This document shows, piece by piece, positions 1 to 9,558 of a stretch of 64,000 nucleotides of DNA. This DNA comes from Streptomyces sp. ST2-7A. Its GTDB lineage: Bacteria > Actinomycetota > Actinomycetes > Streptomycetales > Streptomycetaceae. The stretch is taken from contig NZ_JAJUWS010000023.1 of the NCBI RefSeq assembly GCF_021390475.1, positions 1 through 64,000 on the forward strand. The letters run 5' to 3'. A program made the translations under genes and the position numbers. Position 1 is the stretch's first letter. Each line of letters opens with the position of its first letter. The notes beneath the pieces were generated by a model, which was not told the origin of the DNA, ran no database searches, and saw only the letters and a program-made list of their open reading frames with translations.

Positions 1-2
1 CC

Positions 3-2120
3 CCCAACCCCACGATCCCCCGGCCGGCTCCTTTCCCCCCGCCGAACGGCGGCCGGGCCAGTGCCGTCCGGCGCGCGGTGGCCCTCGCCGGCGCGACGCT
101 GCTGGCACTGCTCGCCGTCCTGACCGGCGCGGGCCCGGCCGCCGCGCACGCCTCCCTGACCGGTTCCACGCCGGAACGGGACAGCGTGCTGGACGACGCC
201 CCGGTCGGCGTGGAGCTGACCTTCTCCGAGGAGGTCGGCGTCTCCGGCGACTCGATCCGGGTCCTCGACCCCACCGGGGAACGGATCGACGACGGCGAGG
301 TGACCGGCGGATCCGGCGCCTACTCGGTGGGCCTGAACCCCGACCTCCCGGACGGCACCTACACCGTGGTCTGGCAGGTGGTCTCGGCCGACAGCCACCC
401 GGTGGGCGGGGCGTTCACCTTCTCCATCGGGGCGCCCTCCCCCACCGCCGTGGCGATGCCGGAGACCACGGTCGGGGGCGGCCTGCCGGGCTTCCTCTAC
501 GACACCGCCCGGTGGACGGCGTACGCGGGATTCCTGCTGCTGGTCGGCGGGGCGGCCTTCGTGCTGCGCTGCCGGCCGGAGGCGGCGGGGTTCCGTCCGG
601 TGCAGCGACTGATCGTGCTGGGCTGGACGCTGATGACGGGGGCCTCCCTCGCCCTGCTGGTGCTGCGCACCCCGTACCTGACCGGGGAGATGGCGGACAT
701 CACCCGGCTGTCGGCGGTGCGGGACGTGGTGACGGAGGGATGGGGCACGGCCCTGGTCTCCCGGCTGCTGCTGCTCGCGGCGGCGGGGATGTTCCTGGCG
801 GTCCTGCTGGGCACCTGGGCCCGGTTGACCGTCCCACCGGCGGAGGCGACGACGGACGGGGACACGGCGGCGGACACGGCGGCGTCCGCCGGAACGGGCA
901 CCGTCGAGAAGCCGTCCGCGACGGACGGCGCCGGTGTCCCCGGTGTCCCCGGGGACACCGGTGGGAGCGAGGCCGAGCGCCGCGAGGCGGCCCGGCGCGA
1001 CCTCTCCTTCGGCCTGACCGTCGGCGGCGGCATCGTGGCCTGTGGCCTGGCCGCCACCTGGGCGCTGTCCGAGCACGCCTCCACCGGCCCGCAGACCTCC
1101 GTCGCCATCCCGATGGACATCGTGCACCTGCTGGCCGCCGCCGTCTGGCTGGGTGGTCTGGCGACACTGGTACTGCTGTTGTTCCGCGACCCCGCCCTGC
1201 CCGGCGAGACGGTGCGACGGTTCTCCCGCCTGGCCTTCGGCAGCGTGGTGCTGCTGGTGGTCACCGGCGTCTACCAGTCCTGGCGACAGGTCGGCTCGGC
1301 GGACCTGCTCTTCTCCACCGACTACGGGCAACTGTTGGTCGCCAAGGTCGCGCTGGTGCTGTTGTTGCTGGCCGTGGCGTGGATCTCGCGCCGCTGGACC
1401 GCGCTCCTGACCGACCCCGGGCCGGGCGCGCCGGCCGGGCCCGCCCCGGGGCCCGGGGCCGGACGGGACACCGGTGACGACACCGATGGGGGGTCCGGTG
1501 AGCCGGTCGCGGTCGCCGTCGGCGGAACCGGGGACGAGGAGCCGGCGGTGGATCCGGCGCGAGCGGCGCAGCTCGCCCGCCAGCGCACCGCCGTACTGCG
1601 GGCCGGAAGACGCCGGGAGCTGACGGCCGCCCCCCACCGGGCCGGCCTGCGCCGATCGGTGCTGACGGAGACCCTCATCGCGGTGGTCGTGCTGGTGGTG
1701 ACCACCGCGTTGACCGGCACGCCCCCGGCGCGCACCGCCGCCGACGCGCCGGCGGAGGCCGGGACGGCCGTACCGGCGGAGGGCGTCTCCCTGGAGCTGC
1801 CGTTCAGCACCGGCGGCCCGAACGGCACCGGGACCGCGCTGGTGGACGTGGAGCCCGCCGTCACCGGCGAGAACGTCCTGCACGTGCGCACGGTGGACGC
1901 CGACGGGGAACCGATGTCGGTGGAGGAGGTCCGGGTGGCGCTGGTGCTGCCGGCCGAGGACATCGGACCGCTGCGCTTCGAGCCGCTGCGGATCGACACC
2001 GGCCACTGGACGGTGGCCGACATGCAATTGCCGCGCCCCGGCGAATGGGGGCTCTCCCTGACCATCCGGACCTCGGAGATCGACCAGATCACCGAGACCG
2101 ACATCCTGTCGATCGGCTGA
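3..2120 (+). CDS. CopC/CopD-type copper resistance protein (YcnJ-like), 5' end outside window
   Basis: Membrane protein predicted to bind and move copper at the cell surface. The frame is open from base 3. A GTG at 78 is an internal candidate, but arginines followed by a hydrophobic stretch lie just upstream and the signal peptide looks continuous, so the true start is probably off the window. After the signal peptide the mature part begins with His at about 147 (HASLTGSTP), the copper-binding N-terminus of CopC domains, followed by a beta-sandwich ending near 430. About eight membrane segments of the CopD family follow (about 500-1400 and 1660-1710), broken by a low-complexity loop at 840-1000 and another at 1410-1620. 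A soluble C-terminal domain of about 110 residues follows. The DyP peroxidase starts 4 bases after the stop, suggesting one transcript. Family call is firm; direction of copper movement is not shown. Confidence 0.88.
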   Translation, partial: PNPTIPRPAPFPPPNGGRASAVRRAVALAGATLLALLAVLTGAGPAAAHASLTGSTPERDSVLDDAPVGVELTFSEEVGVSGDSIRVLDPTGERIDDGEVTGGSGAYSVGLNPDLPDGTYTVVWQVVSADSHPVGGAFTFSIGAPSPTAVAMPETTVGGGLPGFLYDTARWTAYAGFLLLVGGAAFVLRCRPEAAGFRPVQRLIVLGWTLMTGASLALLVLRTPYLTGEMADITRLSAVRDVVTEGWGTALVSRLLLLAAAGMFLAVLLGTWARLTVPPAEATTDGDTAADTAASAGTGTVEKPSATDGAGVPGVPGDTGGSEAERREAARRDLSFGLTVGGGIVACGLAATWALSEHASTGPQTSVAIPMDIVHLLAAAVWLGGLATLVLLLFRDPALPGETVRRFSRLAFGSVVLLVVTGVYQSWRQVGSADLLFSTDYGQLLVAKVALVLLLLAVAWISRRWTALLTDPGPGAPAGPAPGPGAGRDTGDDTDGGSGEPVAVAVGGTGDEEPAVDPARAAQLARQRTAVLRAGRRRELTAAPHRAGLRRSVLTETLIAVVVLVVTTALTGTPPARTAADAPAEAGTAVPAEGVSLELPFSTGGPNGTGTALVDVEPAVTGENVLHVRTVDADGEPMSVEEVRVALVLPAEDIGPLRFEPLRIDTGHWTVADMQLPRPGEWGLSLTIRTSEIDQITETDILSIG

Positions 2121-2124
2121 TCCC

Positions 2125-3678
2125 GTGAACCTCCGAAGGACCCGCCCCGCACGCACCGGCCCCCCGCGCGACGACGGCACCCCGTCTCACGGCGCCGGTG
2201 ACGACACCGCGCACCCCGACACCCCGCGCCCCGGTACCGCCCGGGCCGGGAGCGCCCGCACCGGCGAGGGCGACAGCGCCACCCCCACCGCCGCCACCGC
2301 ACGCCACGGCACCGCACGCCACGGCACCGCGCGCCCCGGCCCGACGCGTGCCGAGGCCGCACGCGCCCGCGCCGCCGGGACCGCCCCCGGCGTGGCCGGC
2401 ACCGGGCCCGAACCGGCCGCCCCCGGCGCCGGCGTGCGGGCCGGTGTCTCCCGGCGCCGCCTGCTCGGCACGGCCGGCGCGGCGGGCGCGACCGGCCTGG
2501 CCGTCGGGGCCGGCGGCGGCAGGCTGCTCACCGGTCCCGACGGGGCGGCCGACCCGAACGCCCCGGGCGGGACCGCGCCGCTCTCCTCCGTCGGTGCCAC
2601 CCGTCTCGACTTCCACGGCACCCACCAACCGGGCATCACCGGACCCGCCCGCGCGCACGGCGAACTGCTGGCCTTCGACCTGCTGCCCGGCGCGGGGCGC
2701 GGGGAGGCCGCGGCGCTGCTGCGGCGCTGGTCCCGGGCGGCCGAGGCGATGATGGCGGGCGAGGCCCCGGACGCGGACAACGGGGTCGCCGGCGGCACCG
2801 GACCCTCCGGTCTCGCGGTCACCCTCGGCTTCGGCCACGACTTCTTCGACGCGGTCGGCCTGGTCGACGCCCGGCCCCGGGCACTGGACCCGCTGCCGGA
2901 GTTCTCCGCCGACGCACTGGACCCGGAGCGGTCCGGCGGCCAGCTGTGGATCCAGGTGGAGGCGGACGACCCGACCATCGTCTTCCACGCGGTGCGCACC
3001 CTCCAGCGGGCCGCCGGCGGCACCGCGCGGGTGCGCCACCGGATGGCCGGCTTCAACCGGGCCCCCGGCGCGGCCTCCGGGGAATCGGGCCCCCGCAACC
3101 TGATGGGTCAGATCGACGGCACCAACAACCCCCGTCCCGAACAGGAGGACTTCGCCGGGCGGGTGTTCGTGCCCGCCGACGGGGAGCCCGCCTGGATGGC
3201 GGGCGGCAGCTACGTGGTGGTCCGGCGGATCCGAATGCTGCTGGACTCCTGGGAGGAGGAGCCGACGGAGACGCAGGAGCGGATCCTGGGCCGCCGGAAG
3301 ACCGACGGGGCACCGCTGACCGGGGGCGGGGAGACCTCGCCGGTGGACCTGGCGGCGGTGGACGAGCGGGGCCGGCCGGTGATCCCCGCCGACGCCCACG
3401 TGCGGGTCTCGGCACCGGAGAGCAACGGCGGGGCGGCGATGCTGCGGCGCTCGTACTCCTACCACGACGGCTTCACGGAGGACGGCTCCCCCGACGCCGG
3501 CCTGTTGTTCGTCTGCTGGCAGGCCGATCCGGTGCTGGGTTTCGTGCCGGTGCAGCGGAAGCTGGACCGGGGGGACGCGCTGTCGGCGTTCATCCGGCAC
3601 GAGGCGAGCGGCCTGTTCGCGGTGCCCGGCGGCGCCGAACCCGGCGGATACGTCGGGCAACGCCTGCTCGAAGGATGA
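2125..3678 (+). CDS. efeB: Dyp-type haem peroxidase / EfeB-like deferrochelatase, Tat-exported
   Basis: Haem peroxidase of the DyP superfamily, expected to be exported folded. The Tat motif SRRRLLG followed by a hydrophobic Ala/Gly stretch lies at about 2449-2520. The family motif GXXDG is present as GQIDG at about 3105-3120. A His in DAHVRVSAPE (about 3400) is the likely haem ligand, and the family C-terminal signature GLLFVCWQADP follows. The GTG at 2125 would put over 100 low-complexity residues before the Tat motif, including a doubled 15-bp repeat at 2299-2328. GTG codons at 2392 or 2434 give more normal leader lengths and are better starts. It follows the copper protein by 4 bases. EfeU and EfeO, the iron-uptake partners, are not next to it, so the efeB name is by similarity only. 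Confidence 0.87.
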   Translation: MNLRRTRPARTGPPRDDGTPSHGAGDDTAHPDTPRPGTARAGSARTGEGDSATPTAATARHGTARHGTARPGPTRAEAARARAAGTAPGVAGTGPEPAAPGAGVRAGVSRRRLLGTAGAAGATGLAVGAGGGRLLTGPDGAADPNAPGGTAPLSSVGATRLDFHGTHQPGITGPARAHGELLAFDLLPGAGRGEAAALLRRWSRAAEAMMAGEAPDADNGVAGGTGPSGLAVTLGFGHDFFDAVGLVDARPRALDPLPEFSADALDPERSGGQLWIQVEADDPTIVFHAVRTLQRAAGGTARVRHRMAGFNRAPGAASGESGPRNLMGQIDGTNNPRPEQEDFAGRVFVPADGEPAWMAGGSYVVVRRIRMLLDSWEEEPTETQERILGRRKTDGAPLTGGGETSPVDLAAVDERGRPVIPADAHVRVSAPESNGGAAMLRRSYSYHDGFTEDGSPDAGLLFVCWQADPVLGFVPVQRKLDRGDALSAFIRHEASGLFAVPGGAEPGGYVGQRLLEG

Positions 3679-3721
3679 GATCGAGCGGGCCGGGGCACCG
3701 GGGAGCCGCTACCGTGGCGGC

Positions 3722-4669
3722 ATGACTGCCGGCCGCTATACGTATCTGGGCCCGGAGGGCACCTTCACCGAGGCCGCGCTGCGCACGCTGCCGGAGGCCG
3801 CGACCCGCGAACTGGTGCCGATGGTATCGGTGCCGGCCGCGCTGGACGCGGTGCGCAACGGCGAGGCGGGGGGCGCCCTGGTCCCGATCGAGAACTCGGT
3901 CGAGGGCGGCGTGACCGCGACGGTGGACGAACTGTCCTCCGGTGAACCGCTGTTGATCTACCGTGAGGTGTTGCTGCCGATCGCCTTCGCGTTGCTGGCC
4001 CGCCCCGGCACCGAGTTGGACGCGATCAAGACGGTCACCGGGCACCCGGTGGCGCAGGCGCAGGTGCGGCGGTGGCTGCAGCGGAACCTGCCGGACGCCC
4101 AGTGGGAGTCGGCGGCCTCCAACGCCGACGGGGCGCGACTGGTGCAGGAGGGGCGCTTCGACGCGGCGTTCGCCGGGGAGTTCGCGGCGGTGACGTACGG
4201 GTTGGAGCCGCTGGTCACCGACATCCACGACGCGCAGCACGCGGTGACCCGCTTCGTGCTGGTCGGACGGCCCTCGCGGCCGGCCGCGCCGACGGGTGCG
4301 GACAAGACCTCGGTGGCGCTGTGGCTGCGCTCGGACCGGCCGGGCGCGCTGCTGGAGGTGTTGCAGGAGTTCGCGGCCTGCGGGGTGAACCTCATGCGGA
4401 TCGAGTCGCGGCCGACCGGTGAGGGTATCGGACGGTACTGCTTCCAGATCGACTGTGAGGGGCACCTGGCGGATCGCCGGGTGGGCGAGGCCCTGATGGG
4501 GTTGCACCGGCTCTGCTCGGAGGTGCGCTTCCTCGGATCGTACCCGCGCGCGGACGGAGCGCGACCCACCCTTCACCCCGGTACCACGGATGCGGACTTC
4601 GTGGCGGCGGCGGAGTGGGTGCACCGCAGCCTGGACGGCCGGCCGGGCGAGGTCCGTCCGCCGCGCTGA
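3722..4669 (+). CDS. pheA: Prephenate dehydratase
   Basis: Converts prephenate to phenylpyruvate in phenylalanine synthesis (cytoplasm). The 315-residue length is normal for a monofunctional actinobacterial enzyme with no chorismate mutase domain. Visible motifs: N-terminal GPEGTFTEAAL, substrate-site VPIENSVEGGV near residue 60, and the catalytic TRF in AVTRFVLVG near residue 176. A C-terminal ACT domain starts near residue 198, with GALLEVL and the ESRP motif used for phenylalanine feedback. The ATG at 3722 is the start in Streptomyces-type homologues. It stands between the DyP gene and a long gap before serS. Confidence 0.97.
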   Translation: MTAGRYTYLGPEGTFTEAALRTLPEAATRELVPMVSVPAALDAVRNGEAGGALVPIENSVEGGVTATVDELSSGEPLLIYREVLLPIAFALLARPGTELDAIKTVTGHPVAQAQVRRWLQRNLPDAQWESAASNADGARLVQEGRFDAAFAGEFAAVTYGLEPLVTDIHDAQHAVTRFVLVGRPSRPAAPTGADKTSVALWLRSDRPGALLEVLQEFAACGVNLMRIESRPTGEGIGRYCFQIDCEGHLADRRVGEALMGLHRLCSEVRFLGSYPRADGARPTLHPGTTDADFVAAAEWVHRSLDGRPGEVRPPR

Positions 4670-5624
4670 GCCCCTCCGTCCCGGGGTGCCGCGGGATGCC
4701 CCGGGGCGTGCTGGAGGTCGTTCCCCGGGGAGCGGACCGGGGCGGATTCGGGGTAGGGTTCCCTCTCCTCCCCGTTGATCGGACGAGCGACCGCCGGAGG
4801 CCCTCCCGACACTTCGCCGGGCCGGGGTTCCGGGAGTGTGGGGGGACGGGAATCGTTCCGGTTTCCCGTGGTGTTCCGTGCCGACCGGCCCGTCGTGTTC
4901 ACCGGCGTGACGATCCTCCCGGAGCGCTCCCGACCGGCATCCGGTGGGATGCCGGCCGTTGTCCGACCGGCGAACTCTCCCCCGCCCGGGACTTTCCGCT
5001 TCGTGAACAGCCGGCGCCGAGTTTTCCACAGGAAGCTTCACCCGCCTGTGAATAAGTCGATGTTGACGAAGTCGCAAAGCGGACATTTCACCCTCAGCTC
5101 CCCAGGGTGATCGAGGATATCCCCAGCGTCGATTCCGCCCTCTCGTGTCAATCTGTTTTACTTAGGTCACACTGGAGGGGGACCACAAAAGGGACAAAAC
5201 CGGAATTCCCTCAGGCAAACCGGGCGAATCACCATGAGCCGACCAACCCCCTCCGGAGTTTTCCACACCTTCGAGCGATGCCCTGTGGAAAAGCATGTGG
5301 ACGAGTCACCGGCTGTGGATGTACGCGGAGATCCGGGTATCGCGGAGTATCAACTCAGGCCCGAGCATATCCCGCATAGACCACCATTCCGCGCCATTTG
5401 CCACATGAGGGACAAAGAGCCCTAATCGGGCATAACGCTTCATTCGCCCATGATCTACCGCGCACCCCGGCAGCCCTGCATCCCTCGCACGGCCGCCGAC
5501 CCCGCCGAACACCCCTGGTCCGCGCATCGTGACCGAACGTGACAAGTCCACCGGGGCCCCCGGGGGCCCGCCGGCCCGACACCGGCGGTCCCGGGCCGGC
5601 GGGGTTCCCCGGTAGCCTGGGGGC
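4670..5624. other. Long intergenic region pheA-serS with DnaA-box-like nonamers
   Basis: About 950 bases with no convincing gene. The left part (4670-5010) is GC-rich and featureless. From about 5020 to 5430 the base composition drops and DnaA-box-like nonamers appear (listed separately). The last 200 bases should hold the serS promoter. I found no T-box or other riboswitch signature. Confidence 0.7.
5022..5322. promoter_or_regulatory. Cluster of five DnaA-box-like nonamers
   Basis: Read directly: TTTTCCACA at 5022-5030 and 5259-5267; its exact inverse TGTGGAAAA at 5284-5292; TGTGGACGA at 5296-5304 (reverse TCGTCCACA, fitting the degenerate Streptomyces DnaA box); and TGTGGATGT at 5314-5322. 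Four boxes fall within 64 bp (5259-5322): one on the plus strand facing three on the minus strand. Streptomyces DnaA prefers TTGTCCACA, so most of these differ at one to three bases. A role in binding DnaA is inferred from sequence and location only. Confidence 0.6.
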
Positions 5625-6935
5625 GTGATTGACCTTCGCCTGCTCCGTGAGGACCCCGACCGAGTCCGCGCCTCCCAGCGCGCCCGCGGCGAGGACGTCG
5701 ACCTCGTCGACGCCCTGCTCGCCGCCGACGAGCGGCGTCGGTCCTCCGGCAGTCGCTTCGACGAGCTGCGGGCCGAGCAGAAGCGACTCGGCCGGCTCAT
5801 CCCCCGTGCCGAGGGTGGGGAGCGCGCCACCCTGCTGGCCCGGACCGGTGAGTTGGCGGCCGGCGTCAAGGCCGCCGACGCCGAGCGCGACGAGGCCGAC
5901 GCCACCGCGCGGGAGTTGCTGCTGCGGCTGGGCAACCCGGTGCACCCCGAGGTACCCGTGGGCGGCGAGGACGACTTCGTCGTCCGCGAGACGCACGGCA
6001 CCATCCGCGACTTCGACGCCGAGGGCTTCCCCGCCCTGGACCACCTCGAGCTCGGCACCCGTCTGGGCGCCATCGACATGGAGCGCGGCGCCAAGGTCTC
6101 CGGCTCCCGCTTCTACTACCTGACCGGCGTCGGTGCCCTGCTCGAGCTGGCCCTGGTCAACGCCGCCATCGCCCGCGCGATGGCGGCCGGCTTCACTCCG
6201 ATGCTCACCCCCGCGCTGGTCAAGCCGCGTGCCATGGAGGGCACCGGCTTCCTCGGCCAGGCCGCCGACGACGTGTACCACCTCGAGAAGGACGACGCCT
6301 ACCTCGTCGGCACCTCCGAGGTCCCGCTCGCGGCCTACCACATGGACGAGATCCTCCCCGCCGAGAGCCTGCCGCTGCGGTACGCCGGCTTCTCCCCCTG
6401 CTTCCGCCGCGAGGCCGGCAGCTACGGCAAGGACACCCGGGGCATCTTCCGGGTCCACCAGTTCGACAAGGTGGAGATGTTCTGCTTCGTGGCCCCCGAG
6501 GAGGCCGAGGCGGAGCACGAGCGGTTGCTCGGCTGGGAGAAGGAGTGGCTGACCGCCCTGGAGCTGCCGTTCCGGGTGATCGACGTCGCCTCCGGCGATC
6601 TGGGCGCCTCCGCCACCCGCAAGTACGACTGCGAGGCGTGGATCCCCACCCAGGGCAAGTACCGCGAGCTGACCTCCGCCTCCAACTGCACCGAGTTCCA
6701 GGCCCGCCGGCTGCGGGTGCGGATGCGCGAGGGGAAGACCACCCGCCCGCTCGCCACCCTCAACGGCACGCTGTGCGCGGTACCGCGCACCATCGTCGCC
6801 CTGCTGGAGAACCACCAGCTGCCGGGCGGCGCGGTGCGGGTGCCGGAGGTGCTGCGTCCGTACCTCGCCGGCCGGGAGATCCTGGAGCCGACGGCGGGCG
6901 GGACCGGCGCGGCGGGCGGGACGACCGGCTCGTGA
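5625..6935 (+). CDS. serS: Seryl-tRNA synthetase
   Basis: Class II aminoacyl-tRNA synthetase charging tRNA-Ser. The 436 residues include the N-terminal antiparallel coiled-coil arm (about residues 25-100, rich in Arg, Glu and Leu) that contacts the tRNA long variable arm. The TSEVPL substrate loop is near residue 230. Class II motif 2 is [14 protein letters not shown] near residue 260, and motif 3 is [19 protein letters not shown] near the C-terminus. The GTG start opens with the typical [12 protein letters not shown]. The HAD phosphatase gene starts inside the stop codon (GTGA overlap), so the two are translationally coupled. Confidence 0.98.
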   Translation: MIDLRLLREDPDRVRASQRARGEDVDLVDALLAADERRRSSGSRFDELRAEQKRLGRLIPRAEGGERATLLARTGELAAGVKAADAERDEADATARELLLRLGNPVHPEVPVGGEDDFVVRETHGTIRDFDAEGFPALDHLELGTRLGAIDMERGAKVSGSRFYYLTGVGALLELALVNAAIARAMAAGFTPMLTPALVKPRAMEGTGFLGQAADDVYHLEKDDAYLVGTSEVPLAAYHMDEILPAESLPLRYAGFSPCFRREAGSYGKDTRGIFRVHQFDKVEMFCFVAPEEAEAEHERLLGWEKEWLTALELPFRVIDVASGDLGASATRKYDCEAWIPTQGKYRELTSASNCTEFQARRLRVRMREGKTTRPLATLNGTLCAVPRTIVALLENHQLPGGAVRVPEVLRPYLAGREILEPTAGGTGAAGGTTGS

Positions 6936-7753
6936 GCGGCCCGACGGGATTTCCCTTCGGGCTGGTCGCCACCGATCTCGACGGCACCCTGCTGTGCTCG
7001 GACGGCACGGTCTCACCGCGCACCCGCAAGGCGATCCGCGCCGCCCGGGAGGCCGGGGCGCTGCACATCGTGGTCACCGGCCGGGGCGTGCCCTGGACGC
7101 GCCCGGTGCTGGACGCGCTCGGCTACACCGGCCTGGCGGTCTGCGGGCAGGGCGCCCAGCTGTACGACGCCGGTGAACACCGGCTGCTGACCTCGGTGAC
7201 CCTGGACCGGGAGATCGCCCGCCGGGCGGTCACCGCGCTGGAGTCCGAGTTGGGACCGATGTGGGTGGCCGCGAGCCGGGACGGCATCGACGGGGCGGTG
7301 ATCGTGGACCCGGCCGGGTTCACGGTGGAGCCGGCCCGCGACGGCGCCCTGCCGACCCTGACCTACACCGACCGGGCCGAGCTGTGGGCGGAGCCGCTGG
7401 CCAAGCTGTACCTGCGCCACCCGGGGCTGGGGGACGACGAGCTGGCCGGCGCCGCGCACGAGCTGGTCGGTGGATCGGTCGGCATCGTCATGGCCGGACC
7501 CGGCACCGTGGAACTGCTGCCGCTGGGACTGTCGAAGGCCACCGGGCTGTCGATGGCCGGACGCCGGCTCGGCGTGCGCGGCGAGGAGACGATCGCGTTC
7601 GGCGACATGCCCAACGACATACCGATGTTCGGCTGGTCGGCGCACGGCGTGGCGATGGGTGACGCCCACCCGGAGTTGCGGGCGGTCGCCGACGAGGTCA
7701 CCTCCGGCTGCGACGAGGACGGCATCGCCGAGGTGCTCGAGCGGCTGCTGTAG
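6932..7753 (+). CDS. HAD-superfamily Cof-type phosphatase
   Basis: Predicted Mg-dependent phosphatase of the HAD IIB (Cof) group; substrate unknown. The nucleophile motif DLDGTLL is near residue 15, a Thr-Gly-Arg motif (VVTGRG) follows, and the C-terminal metal site is [10 protein letters not shown] near residue 228. At 273 residues it has the usual length. The GTG at 6932 overlaps the serS TGA by 4 bases, and longer upstream extensions would only re-read serS. A second Cof-type gene lies at 13399. Confidence 0.92.
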   Translation: MSGPTGFPFGLVATDLDGTLLCSDGTVSPRTRKAIRAAREAGALHIVVTGRGVPWTRPVLDALGYTGLAVCGQGAQLYDAGEHRLLTSVTLDREIARRAVTALESELGPMWVAASRDGIDGAVIVDPAGFTVEPARDGALPTLTYTDRAELWAEPLAKLYLRHPGLGDDELAGAAHELVGGSVGIVMAGPGTVELLPLGLSKATGLSMAGRRLGVRGEETIAFGDMPNDIPMFGWSAHGVAMGDAHPELRAVADEVTSGCDEDGIAEVLERLL

Positions 7754-7778
7754 TCGGCCGACACCAACGGCGAACCAC

Positions 7779-7843
7779 GTACGGCGACGGGCCGGGCCCG
7801 GGGAACGCGCGTCGCGTTTCCCGGGCCCGGCCCGTCGCCGTAC
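7779..7843. terminator. Bidirectional terminator hairpin, about 31-bp stem
   Basis: Near-perfect inverted repeat from GTACGGCGACGG (7779) to CCGTCGCCGTAC (ending 7843), with one G-T pair and a 3-base loop around 7811. It lies between two converging units, serS-HAD (+) and the ABC operon (-). There is no U-tract, as is usual in high-GC actinobacteria. Confidence 0.85.
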
Positions 7844-7858
7844 CCCGCCGGTGGGCGG

Positions 7859-8626
7859 TCACTCCCCCGTCATGGTGAGGGCGCGCAGCCGCCGCATCGC
7901 GTACCAGGTCGCCGCGCCGGTGGTGACGCACAGCAGGACGACGCCCAGTGTCAGGGACACCTCGGAGGTCACCATCCCGCCCTCGGCGATCCGCGCCGCG
8001 ACGGACAGCGACCACTGCTGCACGCTGAGGGTCTGCGCACCGGGCACCAACTGCCCGAACAACGCCTCCCACACCAGCGCGTAGATCAGGCCGATGACCA
8101 CCGCGTTGCGCGAGATCACGCCGAGCAGCAGGAAGATCGCGCCGTAGGCGACCGAGGCGATCGCCGCCGCTACGGCGAAGGCCACCGCGATCCGCCGGCC
8201 GTTCTCGTTGAGCAACACGCCGGCGAGCAGGATCGACGGCACGGTGAAGAGCATGGTGACGCCGATGGCGACGACCAGTTTGGTGAGGACGATCGTGGAA
8301 CGGCGCACCGGCGTGGCGAGCAGGTGCGCGATGGAGCCGTCGTCGATCTCGGGGGCGATCGCGCCGGTACCGGCGACGACGCCGATCAGCGGCACCATCG
8401 CGGCCAGCGCGAAGCCGTTGAGGATCTCGACGGCCGCCCGGTCGTCGACCCCGGCCTGGAACCGGACGAGGGCGGCGATGATCAGCAGCAGGACGGGCAG
8501 GGCGAGCAGGATGAGCGCCCTGCGACGGCCCAGCAGCGCGCGACGGGTCAGCCGCGCGACGGTCGGGTGGTAGAGGCGCGGTCCGGCGGGTGCTCGGCCG
8601 GCCCGGTTCTGGGTGGTGACGGACAT
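7859..8626 (-). CDS. ABC-2 type transporter permease
   Basis: Integral membrane subunit of 255 residues. A short Arg-rich N-terminus is followed by about six hydrophobic segments typical of ABC-2 exporters (the first is ALILLALPVLLLIIAALV). It starts 12 bases after the stop of the ATPase gene at 8639 and is the last gene of a four-gene operon running 11602 to 7859. Its partner ATPase is most likely that immediate upstream gene. Substrate cannot be read from sequence. Confidence 0.88.
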   Translation of the reverse strand: MSVTTQNRAGRAPAGPRLYHPTVARLTRRALLGRRRALILLALPVLLLIIAALVRFQAGVDDRAAVEILNGFALAAMVPLIGVVAGTGAIAPEIDDGSIAHLLATPVRRSTIVLTKLVVAIGVTMLFTVPSILLAGVLLNENGRRIAVAFAVAAAIASVAYGAIFLLLGVISRNAVVIGLIYALVWEALFGQLVPGAQTLSVQQWSLSVAARIAEGGMVTSEVSLTLGVVLLCVTTGAATWYAMRRLRALTMTGE

Positions 8627-8638
8627 CGGACGGACTCC

Positions 8639-9556
8639 TCAGGCGCTGACCAGGTAGGCGAAGACGCTCTCCAGCGACTCGTCCGAGGGCGAGACGGTGA
8701 GCAGACGGACCCGGTGGTCCCGGGCCAGACGGGGCAGGCGCTCCGCGAAGCGGAGGAAGTCGCCGGCCTGGACGCGCAGCGCGTTCTCCGCCGCGTCGAA
8801 CTCGATACCGCTGACCGAGGGGTCGGCGATGAGCGCGGCGGCCAGGACACGGTCGTCGTCGGAGCGGATCAGGTACCGGTGCGGGCGGTTCGTCATCAAC
8901 CGCCGGATGCGGCGGAAGTCGCCGGAGGCGGCGTGCCGGCCGGCGACGATCACCTCGATGTGCGAGGCGAGCTGCTCGACCTCCTCCAGGATGTGGGAGG
9001 AGAACAGCACGGTGCGGCCCTCGGCCCCCATGCCGCGCAGCAGTTCCATCAGCTGCATCCGCTGGCGCGGGTCCATGCCGTTGAAGGGCTCGTCGAGCAG
9101 CAGCACGGTCGGATCGTGCACCAGGGCGGCGGCCATCTTGACCCGCTGGCGCATCCCCTTGCTGTAGCCGGAGACGCGCCGGTCGGCGGCGTACTCCATC
9201 TCCACGGTGGCCAGCGCCCGGTCGGTCGCGGCGCCGGGCTCGGGCAGCCCGTGCAGTTCGGCGGCGGCCCGCACGAACTCACGGCCGGTGAGGAAGTCGT
9301 ACATCCCCTCGCTCTCGGGGACCAGCCCGATGGAGCGGTAGGCCTCGGGGTTGCGCCAGATGACCCGGTCGTCCAGGGTGACGCGGCCGGTGGAGGGGGC
9401 CAGGAAGCCCGCCATCATGTGGATGAGGGTCGACTTGCCGGCGCCGTTGGGACCCAGCAGGCCGGTGACGCCGGGGCCGATCTCGAGGCTGATGTCGTTG
9501 ACGGCGACGACGTTCCCGTACCAGCGGGAGACCTTGTCGATGTGCAGGGTGGCCAC
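8639..9556 (-). CDS. ABC transporter ATP-binding protein
   Basis: Nucleotide-binding subunit of 305 residues. Walker A GPNGAGKST is near residue 38, the ABC signature appears as SGYSKGMRQRV, and Walker B is VLLLDEPF. A C-terminal domain of about 80 residues is typical of ABC-2 exporters. The GTG at 9556 lies 2 bases after the stop of the upstream permease; longer reading frames would overlap that permease and look non-coding. It probably works with the permease at 7859. Confidence 0.92.
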   Translation of the reverse strand: MATLHIDKVSRWYGNVVAVNDISLEIGPGVTGLLGPNGAGKSTLIHMMAGFLAPSTGRVTLDDRVIWRNPEAYRSIGLVPESEGMYDFLTGREFVRAAAELHGLPEPGAATDRALATVEMEYAADRRVSGYSKGMRQRVKMAAALVHDPTVLLLDEPFNGMDPRQRMQLMELLRGMGAEGRTVLFSSHILEEVEQLASHIEVIVAGRHAASGDFRRIRRLMTNRPHRYLIRSDDDRVLAAALIADPSVSGIEFDAAENALRVQAGDFLRFAERLPRLARDHRVRLLTVSPSDESLESVFAYLVSA

Positions 9557-9558
9557 GG

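Noticed and set aside
497-1264. Minus-strand frames opposite the CopC/CopD gene
   Set aside because: Ser/Arg/Pro-rich composition and complementarity to the third-position bias of the real gene mark them as shadows.
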